From Procambarus clarkii (lineage: Eukaryota; Arthropoda; Malacostraca; Decapoda; Cambaridae): DNA of 64,000 bases. The DNA lies in the NCBI RefSeq assembly GCF_040958095.1, contig NC_091193.1, positions 22,982,901 to 23,046,900 on the forward strand, written 5' to 3'. Shown piece by piece: positions 23,846-35,885 of the stretch. The notes beneath the pieces were generated by a model. The model was not told the DNA's origin and searched no databases. It saw nothing but the letters and a program-made list of their open reading frames with translations. Position 1 is the stretch's first letter. Every line of letters begins with the position of its first letter. The position numbers were made by a program, and so were the translations under genes.

Positions 23846-24557
23846 GCTTTACTATGATGATTCGAATAATAATGAATGTACGACCCCACGTTGGTAGGTT
23901 TCCTATACACATTAAATTTGAATTTTCTATTGACTCTATGAATCATAATGTCCAAAAACGGAAGAGTACCATTCTCCTCATTCTCACATGTGAATCTTAT
24001 TGTTCACATGAATTCATTATTATTCGAATCATCATAGTAAAGTTAAACAGGCATTATTTTCAGGAATGTTTCTTCGAGCTTTGAGGGTATGCAGCCCAGA
24101 GTTTTTTGATGAAGTGATTACAAAAATATATGAAATTAGGAAGAGTTTACAATACCCTAAAATATTTTTGGATTGCTCGTTCGGACAAGCCAAGCGTACG
24201 TTTTATAATCATGTCCCGAAAGCGAAACCAAAAATTAGAAACTCATTGGTGGTACCTTATGCGATTGGACTTGAAAAACTTTCCCCGGTTTTTAAGAAAC
24301 TTAATATCAATATGGTGTTCACTAAGAGTACGATCAAGTCCAATTTAATAAAAAATTCTGATACAGCAGGTTGTGTGCATTCGATTCCCTACAATGATTG
24401 TGATTCTGTGTACCTTGGACAAACAGGAAAGTCCTTACAATTGCGGTTGTCCCAACATGCTTATAGTATTAGAACTGCCCAAACGTCTAGTGCATTGTAT
24501 CTACACACGAGTTTGTGTGATCACACTATTAAGTGGGATGGAGCGAAAAGCTTTACT
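23842..24557. mobile_element. Penelope-like element 4, first part, with inverted 5' segment
   Basis: Minus strand 24002-23842 encodes ENEENGTLPFLDIMIHRVNR and FNVYRKPTNVGSYIHYYSNH, the region just after the PLE RT active site. Plus strand from about 24009 restarts at IHYYSNHHSK and continues in order through MFLRALRVCSPEFFDEVITK and IRKSLQYPKIFLDCSFGQAK into a GIY-YIG domain (CDSVYLGQTGKSLQLRLSQH). About 28 bases (TTATTATTCGAATCATCATA region) are present in both arms. This family differs from PLE 1-3. The GIY-YIG frame is interrupted at 24557 by I-like element 2 and resumes at 30123. Confidence 0.85.
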
Positions 24558-24827
24558 GAAATTGAAATTGAAATAAGTTTATTGAGGTAAAATACACACA
24601 AAGGGATGAGGTAGCTCAAGCTATTCTCACCCCATTCAGTACAACGTGTTAATATATACATATACACACATCACAAATAAACACATTACCAAACATTCTG
24701 AGAGGTAAAAATATACATTTCCTCCCTCATAAGTAGTCTGGTATCAGACGTACACACAAATACTTTTATGACCTAGGTATACTGTATAGACAATTTGCAA
24801 GACACCTGCAGATAATTCAACAAAATA

Positions 24828-27800
24828 TTACAATCTTGGTGCAAAATTCTTATATCTCTCAAGAATATCATCAACCTTTCCGTTGTGACACATCCAGGCT
24901 ATTTGTTCAGGAACAGTCCTTATCTCAGTGTTTCTATATACATTAATCAACGGACAATCAAGAATATAATGGGCAAGGGTGTGAGACCTTAACATACCAC
25001 ATAGTTTACACTTCGTGTCATTACCATGAACATCTATCCCATATTCCCAGTAATATTTGTACCCAAGCCTGAGCCGCATGTACACAGAGTCACTCCAAGC
25101 ATTTCTCCTTTTACCATAAGTGAAATGGGTGTTTTGACTCACATGTAGTGTTGCATGGTTTGACTACTCTCATACATTATCTCTCTCCTCTCCACTCCCG
25201 CCTGTGCCTGAATATTTCTGATTTTGCTTCTTATTTGTCTCATTGTGAATTCACATTCAATGTCAACTTGTGGTTTTGATGTGGCACGTTTGGCCAAGTC
25301 ATCCGCCACCTCGTTGAGCACTATTCCAACATGAGATGGAATCCACATGAATTTCACACTATAACCTTTCAGCTGTATCTCAGTTATTCTTCTCTTACAG
25401 TCCTCCACTATAGACATGAAGACTGGGTTTCGACTGTTTAAGGACTCCAGTGCTCCTCGGCTATCGACAAATACAAAAACATTTTTGTCGTCATGACGTA
25501 CTTCCTCCAAACACGCCAGAATGGCCTGCAGTTCAGCTTGTGTGGATGATATATAATTACTAAGCCGGAGTTCAATTATCCTGTACACAGTCCCAAACTC
25601 CGTATAATCCCTTATTAGGACACCACACCCTGCCCTGCCATCTTCCGCCACCGACCCGTCGCAATATACATGTAAACTGTTGCCTCTTGGTAACCGAGAT
25701 ATCATGCTTCCATACAAACACCGTAATTGTCCCGGTTCATGATGAATCTTTTTCACCTTGAGGGGTACAATTTCGACGTCTATTTTCTGTACTTTCCAGG
25801 GAGCAGACATATTACACTGTCGAGAGGGTTTACAGCAGTCAAGTACGTCGTATTCCCTGAGGTCATGAGCTAATCCTCTCGTATAGCGTGTCTCCCTCAG
25901 TTTCCTGGAAGTGTGTACGTCACTCAAGCAGGTCTGAACGCTCTCAAACAGCTTATCCCCTCCTTTTCTCCGCATGAAACGAATAGATACTCTAGTGTTA
26001 ATGTCACGGACTCTATCACACACACTCTGTAAATTTAATTCCATTCTCATTATTTCAATCATTGCATTTCTTTGACATCCAAGAATAATCCTCATAGCCT
26101 CGTTCTGTATCAGCTCTATTTTTTGAATTCTGCCTTGGCCTGTGTAAGACAATACGGGTGCTGCGTAGTCTATCAGGGATCGAACAGTGCTTATGTATAA
26201 CATCCGCAAGATAGGTACCCCAACACCTTTACCAGAAAAAGCCAGTGCTTTTAGAGGATGCAGACGGGCTTTACATAAGGTGCTGATATGATTTATTTCA
26301 GCATTTTTACTCTCACATGTGTATCCAACATACATGCCCAGATACTTGTACTTCTGTACACGGCTCAGTTCCACACCATTTAGAGTAAGTGTTATATTTC
26401 TTCGTTTCCTATACTCGTATTTGGTTTTATCTGCATTTATAACTAAGCCTAACTTGTGACAGGTTGTACCAAGTATGTTAAGAGCATCTTGAATTTTGTT
26501 CCCAGAAGTGCCTTGTATAAGAATGTCATCAGCATATATGATCGTCGTGACCCCTGGAGGATACATCTCTGATGCTAATCTATTCATTAATACATTGAAT
26601 AAGGTGGGACTTAATACTCCCCCTTGTGGGGTACCTAACTGAAACCTCCGTTCCTCAGACATGTATCCCTGGTAATACACCTGACCTTTTCTGCCTTGTA
26701 GATAATCCCTTATCCAGTGTAGCAATCTCCCTGTTATTCCCAGATTGGCTAATTCGTATAAGATTACTTCCCCATTGGCTTTATCAAATGCTCCTTGTAG
26801 ATCAACAAAAACTCTACAATTGTCATCCACATTAGACAAACACTTTAAGAGACAATCCGCAGTACTTTTGCCTTTGATAAAACCAAAGAGATTACTGGAC
26901 ATGTTATCACCTACAAGGTAGAGTAGCCTAGTTTAACAAAATCCTTTCCATCATTTTACAAAAGCAGGATATTAAGGAGACAGGTCTGTAGCCTCCGTTT
27001 GACTTAGGGATAGGAATGATGACAGCCTCTTTCCATTTTCTTGGTAACTTTCCCTCTCTATAACTCATATTAAACAAATCAAGTAAGGGATTAGGTTTCA
27101 TACCGGCTAAATAATTAAGTATGTCATACGTTACTCCATCTTTTCCCGGAGCAGTGGAGCTGCCACTTTTTACAGCATCCAGTAGCTCATCGTGGGTTAT
27201 CTCAGTGCATGTTATAGATCTTGTATTTAAGGCACATAAAGTTACTCCATTTCTAATATTTTCCCATGACTCAATGGTGACTCTCGTGTCTGCAGGTAAG
27301 GACTCCATACCAGCAGCACTAGCCCATTTATCTACTAACTCATTAGCAACCTTCCCTGGATCTGAGTGAGCAATGAATTTGGTCTTACAACCCCTGACTT
27401 TATTTACTGCTCTCCATATGTCTTTAAGGTTCTTAGTATTACCAGTGGACTGAGCAAATTCTTGCCAGTATCTGTCCCGCGCCTCCTTCCTCACCTGACT
27501 GCATTCCCTAGCCACTTCCAACAGTGTATTTTTCTCTTCATCCCTCATTCCATTTTTTAACCATGCTTTATGCGCACTCCGTAGCATTCTCTCCCATCCC
27601 TTGACTTGCTGATCATTGGAATATTTAAATTTCTTAGGTCCGTGCGTCTTGCTTCCCCTGCCCCCGTTATTTTCCCTCTGTACTAATTTATCTATGTTCT
27701 CGACCATGTCCTCGTAAAAACTATCAACGCAGAGCGGCGTGTAATGTTGATACCAATCTCCCATATTTTGAATAAAATAATTTTTCATATCTTTCTTAAT

Positions 27801-28484
27801 ATTTAGCCTTTTCCTTTGAAAGTGGACTTGTTTTTTCCCCAGTGGTAATTCAACGTTCAAGGCAAAGTGGTCACTAAGTAGTTCCCGAACAACCCGAGCC
27901 TCCCCCATAATCCCCTGAGAGTTTAAAACGCAGGCATAGTCAAGCCGTCCTCCCCTGATGTGAGTTGGTTCATTGTTTCCCAAGAGACAGGTATCTGGAT
28001 GATCTTGTAGAAACTGTAACCACTTGACCCCATTAGTATTAATACTACCTACTGTCCCAAGGCTTGTGTGCCGAGCATTAAGGTCCCCAATGACCAGTGA
28101 AGGATTAGTATAAATGCAGTCAGGTAAACAGTTAGCGTCGAAGCAGTTCCTGGATACATACAAATTAACTACAATAAATTCCCCTTCCCTTAATGATAAT
28201 TTAACACAGACACTCTCTATACCTTGCGTTTTTGATGGCGGTTCTACTAACTCTGCTGGTATGGAGTTCTTAACATAAATCGACGTGCCTCTGATGTTAT
28301 TTGCAGCGAAGAGGTGAAACCCTTTATAGCCATTTAATTTCAATAATCCTTCATTCCTATCCCCTGTCTCCTGGAGAGCTACAACATCAATATCATTTCC
28401 CATCACATAACAATGAACATCTGTAACCCTGTTTCTTAAACCATTAACATTCCATGACAACACTTTCAGTCTAGGGTGATCCAT
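24828..28484 (-). pseudogene. I-like element 2 ORF2: endonuclease, RT, RNase H, C-terminal zinc-like motif
   Basis: 28484-26928 holds the endonuclease (VLSWNVNGLRNRVTDV, VVALQETGDRN, SLVIGDLNARHTSLG, RGGRLDYACVLNS, LLSDHFALNV) and the linker to RT (SSTAPGKDGVTYDILNYL, RPVSLISCFCKMMERILLN). An extra T near 26930 breaks the frame. 26902-25139 holds RT (VFVDLQGAFDKANGE, LGTPQGGVLSPTLFN, IYADDILIQG with intact YADD) and RNase H (YCDGSVAEDGRAGCG, SSTQAELQAILACLEE, FVDSRGALESLNSRN, MWIPSHVGIVLNEVADDLA). After a second shift near 25142 come RLRLGYKYYWEYGI and CKLCGMLRSHTLAHYILDC, stopping at 24828. All catalytic residues I can check are present. Confidence 0.92.
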
Positions 28485-30050
28485 TATTAATCAATTCATT
28501 GCCTAAGTCATCCCCAATAAGTTCACTAAATGATAGCCATACCTTGTATAACATCTCCCACCTCCTCCCAAGTTCACCAGTAAAAGCGACATTGCGATTC
28601 TCAAGAGATTTTTTCAGCCCTGAGACGTCCATTATTGGCCCAAATGATTCCTTCATTTTATGTGTAATTATAGGGTTCTTCCTTTCACTACGACTACCAT
28701 CATTCACACACACTTCACTTTCCTTCATTTCATCACTCAATATTTCATTTTTGTCCTCAACCACTATATCCTGACTATCCTTCACCGTTTTGTGATTTTC
28801 CTTGACCTCCTGAACGTTAATTTAGCCTCGATGGACTCGATTCTCTGCCCCAGATTTTGGAGGAACTCACCAACTTTTTTAAGTTCAGCCCACACCTCCT
28901 TGACCATATTATTATGACCCTCTTTCTGAGCCACAGTAGCCACTTCACTCACCGTTACACTGTCACTGCCGGAGTCCTGAGTGGTGGCGTGGCTGCTTGT
29001 TGCTGGAGCCTGCCTAAGTAAAGGTGACTCCTTTACCCACGCATTCGTCCGGTTCACTGGTGCTGTTTGGGGCAGACTGTTTTGCTGTGCTCCCGGTGTC
29101 TGGGTAAGAGCTCTTGCTTGCTCTGTAACATTCACCGGCCGGAGAACAGCCATACTCGGCCTCTTGCTACACACAGCCGAGCTCGCATTGTGAACACCTC
29201 CACAGTTGCAGCATCTGGGAACTATTTTCTCACCCAGATTCAGTCTGTTTCTACACACAGTAGAGAGGTGAGACTTTCCGCAGAAACGACATCGTGGATC
29301 ATTTTGACAGCTCCAGGATTTATGCCCCCATCTGCAGCATTTCAGGCATATTATGGGCTCTTCCACATACTTTGCTACATGCCTGTAGCCAGCCCCGGTG
29401 ATGAACACTTTCTCGGGTACGTCACCTCTCACTAGAGCCACCACCTGACTCCTAGCTTCACCTTTAATAAGGTGACGCTTGGCCCACACAAATCGTTGGT
29501 CGTCGAGTATAAACTCGGGGTCCAGAATCTGAGGGTATTTATAGATAATTACCTTCGTCAGCTTCTCGTTCCCCTCCGGTATTTCCATAAGAATTCCATC
29601 ATATCCTTGCTGGCTAAGAAACGTCACTGCCTCCATAGAACCTACCGTTAAGTAAGGTCTGTTTACACCTTCCTTCAGCAGGGGCTCGAACTTGCGGTGT
29701 TCTCTTCCGAGTTTGACGGTCCACAGCAGCTTCTGATGATAGGCCAGCGTGCATGAGGCAGGGAAGAGAAGCCTCCATCTTCGCTGACCCTCACCTTCCT
29801 GACATCGTTCCGTCCGTTTGTCTGCATCAGTCTCGGCGTCGTTCTTCATTCTCTTATCGTTTCCGTTAAGTGTATTACTGTCCACACTACGCCTTGCATC
29901 CTGTCTTCTTCGTTTCTTCTTATTCCTTGTCAGAACTTCTAGATACTCGCCCTCCTCGTCTGACTGGCTGCTTTCAGAGTCCATGTTAATAACGCCGTGA
30001 GAAGTAGCCATGTCTTCTGGTGACTGAGTCTCCATCTCAGTACCCAGCAT
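28471..30050 (-). pseudogene. I-like element 2 ORF1 (gag-like)
   Basis: 30050-28782 encodes an acidic start, a basic stretch (NKKKRRRQDARR), RWRLLFPASCTLAYHQKLLW, VTFLSQQGYDGILMEIPEG and FVWAKRHLIKGEARSQVVAL. Three zinc-knuckle-like clusters follow: CLKCCRWGHKSWSC, CRFCGKSHLSTVC and CCNCGGVHNASSAVC. Near 28805 a shift moves the frame to 28785-28471, which encodes a charged C-terminal tail ending NELINNGSP. The stop lies 14 bases inside ORF2, whose ATG is at 28484, so the two ORFs overlap in different frames. Confidence 0.85.
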
Positions 30051-30122
30051 GGGGGGAGGGGGGGGGGAAGGTGCGGAGCAGGTATCTTGACCCGACCGCG
30101 TCCCAGGTAAAAAAGCTTTACT

Positions 30123-30560
30123 AATTGCGGTGGTTTCGTGGAACGGAATTTGATCGAGACTGCATTAATCAGTGTATAAATCTTATCAATGTTAGTACTG
30201 GTATGTACAAACTTGATCCATTTTTAAGTTACAATATTGCACAACAGTTTAAGAAATAACTCTGAAAGGATTACTGTCTTATTTCAATATTATATTCATA
30301 TATTGTGTTCATTGAGGCTTTAATCTTTCATCCTTATTCTCTGACCACTTAATCCTATTATTCAAAGCTAAATCTATACCTGCTTCTGGGTAATTCTTTA
30401 CCTGGGGATATGTGGTCATATTCAGGTGTTGACCTCTACCCTACCTTTGTTTCTCCTAGTCAGTCTGGTGTTGACAACGGCTGTAAAGCGGCCGAAACGT
30501 TCACCTTCCTTTCCAATTTCTTTGTAGATTTTCAGCATTCAAATGATCAGTGTTTCGTGA
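30123..30560 (+). mobile_element. Penelope-like element 4, second part (GIY-YIG end and 3' region)
   Basis: Directly after the target duplication the plus strand continues the PLE 4 frame: NCGGFVERNLIETALI, then after one frameshift NVSTGMYKLDPFLSYNIAQQ and FKK stop at about 30260. The 3' region includes GGCCGAAACGTTCACCTTCC and TCAGTGTTTCGTGATCGTC, and runs into a TA array at 30570. Confidence 0.8.
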
Positions 30561-30569
30561 TCGTCAATT

Positions 30570-30681
<112 letters not shown>

Positions 30682-30699
30682 AGGAGAGGTGGTAGGAGG

Positions 30700-30825
30700 T
30701 GGTATGGGGGTGGTAGGAGAAGATAATATTAGTGTTCAGTGAGAAACCACAAGGTCTCCTCTGAATACTTTTTATTTTCTTCTCCGAGGCTATGGGTCCC
30801 CACATTGGCACCAGAGGTGGTACCC

Positions 30826-30842
<17 letters not shown>
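30700..30842. repeat. Dispersed repeat ending in an A run, copy 1
   Basis: GGTGGTAGGAGAAGA, TTTATTTTCTTCTCCGAGGC, TATGGGTCCCCACATT and CCAGAGGTGGTACCC, followed by an A-rich run. Other copies are at 51400-51532 and, more diverged, 53040-53180. Each is followed by a TA array. Confidence 0.7.

Positions 30843-30882
<40 letters not shown>
30843..30882. repeat. (TA)n microsatellite
   Basis: Short TA run bordering the inverted-repeat element at 30883. Confidence 0.95.
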
Positions 30883-30885
<3 letters not shown>

Positions 30886-31268
30886 GTACCTAGTAGCCAG
30901 AACGCACTTCTCAGCCTACTATTCAAGGCCCGATTTGCCTAATAAGCCAAGTTTTCCTGAATTAATATATTTTCTCTAATTTTTTTCTTATCAAATGATA
31001 AAGCTACCCATTTCATTACGTATGAGGTCAATTTTTTTTTATTGGAGTTAAAATTAACGTAGATATATGACCGAACCTAACCAACCCTACCTAACCTAAC
31101 CTAACCTATCTTTATAGGTTAGGTTAGGTTAGGTAGCCGAAAAAGTTAGGTTAGGTTAGGTTAGGTAGGTTAGGTAGCCGAAAAACAACTAATTCATGAA
31201 AACTTGGCTTATTAGGCAAATTGGGCCTTGCATAGTAGGCATAGAAGTGCGTTCTGGCTACTAGGTAC

Positions 31269-31271
<3 letters not shown>
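30883..31271. mobile_element. 389-bp inverted-repeat element (family A) with TTAGG-rich centre, copy 1
   Basis: The ends are GTCGTACCTAGTAGCCAGAA and its complement TTCTGGCTACTAGGTACGAC, with about 80-bp imperfect inverted arms. The centre contains CCTAACCTAACCTAACC followed by GGTTAGGTTAGGTTAGG, a TTAGG motif in both orientations, and a GCCGAAAAAGTTAGG block. It is flanked by TA on both sides. It looks like a MITE or foldback element. No transposase is present. The copy at 51619-52007 has the same length. Confidence 0.85.

Positions 31272-32214
<943 letters not shown>

Positions 32215-32304
<90 letters not shown>
32215..32304. repeat. (TA)n microsatellite
   Basis: About 88 bp of TA after the family B element. 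Confidence 0.97.
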
Positions 32305-32306
<2 letters not shown>

Positions 32307-33693
32307 GGGAAGAGGTCTTGGACCCCTACTTCCCTCTCTCTTTTTTAATAGTCTATATAGTCATAATTATAGCTTTAAGTATTCAATGAATAAAGTTTTT
32401 GACATTTTTCCCTTCTCCTTACCTAACATTTACCTAACATCATTTGTGCAGCATATTTTTATTTTATGTCTCACCCAGATTTAATTTCAAAATAAAACCA
32501 AACTAAATAAATTAGAAATGGGTATGAGTAGCTAAGGTACACTCTTACTACTAGGTGAACAGGGGCATTTGGTAGTAGTAAATGATCCCATCAGGCAGGG
32601 CTCATCACCTTCTCTCTTATTTCATGTTCACCAGTGTTTATTTACTTAATAACTATGGGTATAATATCTTGCTATTATAAAACTAATTCTACTATCATAA
32701 AAGACATATTTACTTTAAGTTTCAAGCAGAGAATACATATATAACTAACATGAAGGACTCCTCTTCACTAGATTCAATTTTTTTAATCTTTTGTTTATGT
32801 TCCAAAATCTTAAAATCGATCCCAGTGTTATGTAGTAGAGAAAAATTGAGTTATATCCAGTTTACGTAAAGCTACGAGTGGTCGAAACCACACTTCGATC
32901 CCGGAATGAACTTACGAAGGTTTTTCCACTTAGTGTAGCTACCTGAATACCGCCGTAGCCGCCACGAAGGCGCTAAGAAGGAAAACATTCGTAGCTAAGA
33001 AGAAAAACCTTCGTAAGTACCTTCCTGAATCCGGCCCCGTTACTGGCCATGATTTATCAAGCACTTAAATTACAAAACCTATACATCTTTCCTCAATCAT
33101 GACGACTTAATTTCTATTTATCAAACAATTTACGAGCTGGGAAACGCAGCGAGGTCGATCTCAAGGTAATAACCCAAGGTTATTATTGCTATAGAAGAGT
33201 TCGTAGTACTTCGGGACGCTTACTTTGTTGAATAACTGTCATCTAGGCGGCCATGTTTGGGGAAGATGTACATGATGAAGCTTGATGAGTCCCTCCCATG
33301 TCCCGTCAGTGCTGGAACTGTGTGTTCATGTCTAAGTGAACATATTACTTATTAAGTTTTAAGGCATTTTATCTGACTAGAGACGACGGTTTGGGACATT
33401 TATCATATCAAAAATAAAATAATTATAAATATGCAACAATTATTTTTACAATCAAATAAATACGCTGATATACAAAAAATCTTGGTAAAGGCAAAAGATA
33501 AACAAAATATAAATTCACATTTTTTACCTAATATCCCAGGCATTAATCCAATATAATTCTCTTCTCAAAATGGTAGAGACATGAGGCAGACGCTCGTAGT
33601 GGAGAGAAGGGGCAGCACAGTGCTGCTCCAGGAGGCACCATTTATGCTTCCTACAAGAGACAGACTCCTCACAAGTATATATTTCATCAACAT
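32305..33693. other. 3' flank of the sulfatase gene; no gene recognised
   Basis: About 1.4 kb. 32880-33045 has internal similarity (AACTTACGAAGGTTTTTCC, AAAAACCTTCGTAAGTACC) giving inverted-repeat character, ending CCTGAATCCGGCCCC, so it may be a small inverted-repeat element. The 3' untranslated region of the sulfatase must lie here but I cannot place its polyadenylation site with confidence. Confidence 0.45.
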
Positions 33694-33896
33694 TCAAGCG
33701 AGTAGTGCTTCAGGTGAAAGGGGGTCACACCAGCCTGGAGTCCAAACGCCGCCGTAGTTGACGGGGTCGGAGTCCGGGTCGGCGTCCGGTACATCTACGG
33801 GTAGTAGACTCGGCAGCTCCGCCAGGAGGAGAGCCTCTAGCTCCAGGGCCACCTGCCACTCCACCTCCAACAGGTTGTGTTCCTCGTTAGGGTCAG
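33694..33896 (-). CDS. Arylsulfatase B-like, exon 10 (last, with stop)
   Basis: Acceptor ACAG precedes CT GAC CCT. The first codon is split with exon 9 (W-A-D). It encodes DPNEEHNLLEVEWQVALELE, then an Asp-rich DVPDADPDSDPVNYGGVWTP and GWCDPLSPEALLA before TGA at 33696-33694. The DPxEExNL opening and the GGVWxPGW end are usual for the C-terminal subdomain of arylsulfatase B proteins. Confidence 0.92.
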
Positions 33897-34251
33897 CTGT
33901 TGGTCATGGTGACATGCTTAAGTTACTCTCCACTTTAACCCCGTGCCTATAACTACATTATAGTAGCAATATATAATAAACAGTTACCGCGTATCCATTA
34001 TGTAACCACTTTAACTTATCCACTGTATTGTTTATTGCATGAATGAGTTATTATTTATTATTATTATTACTATAATTAACAACACAAAGACTGAGAAAAT
34101 CATTTTGGAGCAATTAGGTGACTTGAAGCAGCGTTCTGATGACTTCCAGACACTTGCTTTAATCATCTCTGACACGTTGATTACAGCAAATGTCTGGGAG
34201 TCGCCACAACGCTGCTTCTAGTACCATAATTGCTCCAAAATGATTTTTTCC

Positions 34252-34315
<64 letters not shown>

Positions 34316-34514
34316 AACAAAATCTGTATTAAATCTGCATAACTTTTCATAAAATTGTGAGTTGAGTATTTTAATTAATACAAGTGTTGGTAGGGTGATC
34401 AAGACGTGTGTGGACCTATACGCTGCAGGACACAATACGAAATATATTACAAATGGCGTCCTGCAAGGTTAATGTATATAACATAATAAGTATAATTGTT
34501 GTGGTGGTTCTTAC
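33897..34514 (-). other. Intron 9 with inverted repeat and (ATT)n
   Basis: Contains a foldback structure with arms near 34096-34135 and 34212-34247 (AAAATCATTTTGGAGCAATT and its complement; GAAGCAGCG and CGCTGCTTC), then an (ATT)n array at 34252-34314. Confidence 0.85.
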
Positions 34515-34591
34515 CCCAGATATTGTATAAGAAAGAAGATGTGTCGTTAGTGTCGTCGCTGACTCCCTTCAGGTACTTGAGGTCTCCGACT
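34515..34591 (-). CDS. Arylsulfatase B-like, exon 9
   Basis: 77 nt. Acceptor CGTCAG then AGTCGG; donor TGGG/GTAAGA. Encodes VGDLKYLKGVSDDTNDTSSF then LYNIW. AIR-VGDLKYL at the exon 8/9 junction is the conserved segment before the C-terminal lobe. Entry phase 2 and exit phase 1 match the neighbouring exons. Confidence 0.92.
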
Positions 34592-34721
34592 CTGACGGAG
34601 GAAGGAGAGATGTGTGCAACACTTGTGTTAGTTGCACACTGACTACCCACCGAAACATTTAACACACCATATGTCACTAATTCCATCTCGAAACTGATGC
34701 GGTGTTCATGAATCAACTCAC

Positions 34722-35016
34722 CTGATGGCTCCTTCGATACTGTTGTCACTGTTAACGTTAAGGTTATAGATGAACTTGCTCCTGGGCGAGGGCACAGTTC
34801 CGGTTCTCAGTGCGTCCCACTGGTTGTAACCATCGTTACTGGGCAGCTCCGTGGCTCCTGCGATGGCCAGGAAGGTGTTGAACCAGTCAGTGACGTGCAG
34901 GAGGCCTTCGTGCACCCTGGGAGTGTTCTCCAGAAGTGGACCATGTATGAAGGCAGCTCCCCGGGTGCCGCCCTCCCACAGCGTCATCTTGCTCCCCTTC
35001 AACGGGTAGTTGCTCG
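34722..35016 (-). CDS. Arylsulfatase B-like, exon 8
   Basis: 295 nt, the largest exon. Acceptor CTGACAG then CGAGC; donor ATCAG/GTGAGT. Encodes SNYPLKGSKMTLWEGGTRGA (active-site Lys and the WEGG motif), HEGLLHVTDWFNTFLAIAGA and NQWDALRTGTVPSPRSKFIY. A 130-bp intron (34592-34721) separates it from exon 9. Confidence 0.95.
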
Positions 35017-35146
35017 CTGTCAGGGCAGATCAAGCGGAGGTGAACTGCTAGTTCTCCAACCAGTAATAGCAGATGGCTCCAGTGTGTTGCTAACCCGACA
35101 ATATTAAAGCAAAATGAATGTTTAAAACTGATGTAATATAACAAAT

Positions 35147-35885
35147 CAGCCCATCCTCCTGTTATGACAGTACTTATAGTAACGAGGAGGACCATCACAC
35201 ACAGAGATCACAATAACGTGATGCATCAAATAAATAAATCCACAAGGGCCGTGACGAGGATTCGAACCTGCGTCCGGGAGCATCCCAGACACTGCCTTAA
35301 TCGACTGAGCTACTAATGAAGGGTTTCAACCCTTTTACCCTGTCGTAGCTCAGTCGATTAAGGCAGTGTCTGGGATGCTCCCGGACGCAGGTTCGAATCC
35401 TCGTCACGGCCCTTGTGGATTTGTTCGAGGAGGACCATGGTATATATACCGCCGTACAACGACATGAGAAGGAAGAAATCGGCACTTTTGAGTTGGACAA
35501 ACTTTATTATTTATTTATATATACAAGAGTTGTTACATTCTTGTAGAGCCACTAGTACGCGTAGCGCTTCAACCGGAAAACTTTTCTACTTATGTTGCAA
35601 TCACAAACAAAACTAACCTAATCCTAATAGGCCTAACACTATTATTTGAGCTATTATTATATTATAATATAACACTATTATAGACCTAAGTATATATATA
35701 TATATATTTGAGGTCTAATATAGTACATATGTGTGCTATACTAGGCCTAGGAATATTTGTTTTTTAGCCAAAAAAAATTCCGACTCTAAAGTACAAAATT
35801 CTACTAGCTAATTGCTTAGAACGGCAATCTGTACTATGTGCACATGGTTACAAAAACTACTATCTAATCAGGAGAACTGGTTGAA
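35147..35885 (+). mobile_element. Dispersed family C element, copy 1, with nested SINE insertions
   Basis: Starts CAGCCCATCCTCCTG and ends AGGAGAACTGGTTG; the ends are imperfect inverted repeats. Shared internal blocks with 55401-55786 and 60505-60855 include ATTGCTTAGAACGGCAATCT, GGCCTAGGAATATTT and ACAAAACTAACCTAA-like sequence. Insertion of a SINE dimer at 35196-35425 duplicated CGAGGAGGACCAT. A further SINE tail lies at about 35510-35580. Confidence 0.7.
35196..35425. mobile_element. tRNA-derived SINE in a head-to-head inverted dimer with 13-bp target duplication
   Basis: Right arm 35345-35420 has TAGCTCAGTCGATTAAGG (A-box region) and GGTTCGAATCC (perfect B box). The left arm 35238-35313 is its reverse complement, giving 76-bp arms around a 31-nt loop. 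CGAGGAGGACCAT occurs at 35183-35195 and 35426-35438. The left copy keeps more of the 3' tail. Mismatches in the expected T-stem argue against a working tRNA gene. Confidence 0.85.

Larger units (their letters stand above)
24558..30110 (-). mobile_element. I-like non-LTR retrotransposon 2, nearly complete, with target-site duplication
   Basis: This 5.55-kb element carries ORF1 (30050 to 28471) and ORF2 (28484 to 24828) on the minus strand. Its 3' tail ends in TTTCAATTTCAATTTC (24558-24575 read on the minus strand). It is flanked by 12-bp identical copies of AAAAGCTTTACT at 24546-24557 and 30111-30122. The insertion splits the GIY-YIG frame of PLE 4 and keeping one copy of the duplication restores that frame. 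Only three coding breaks are seen: one in ORF1 (near 28805) and two in ORF2 (near 26930 and 25142). Confidence 0.93.

Noticed and set aside
33758..33952. Ser-rich 64-residue plus-strand frame
   Set aside because: Opposite strand of sulfatase exon 10.
35345..35420. tRNA gene
   Set aside because: A and B boxes are good, but the T-stem does not pair well and the sequence is an inverted SINE dimer with target duplication.
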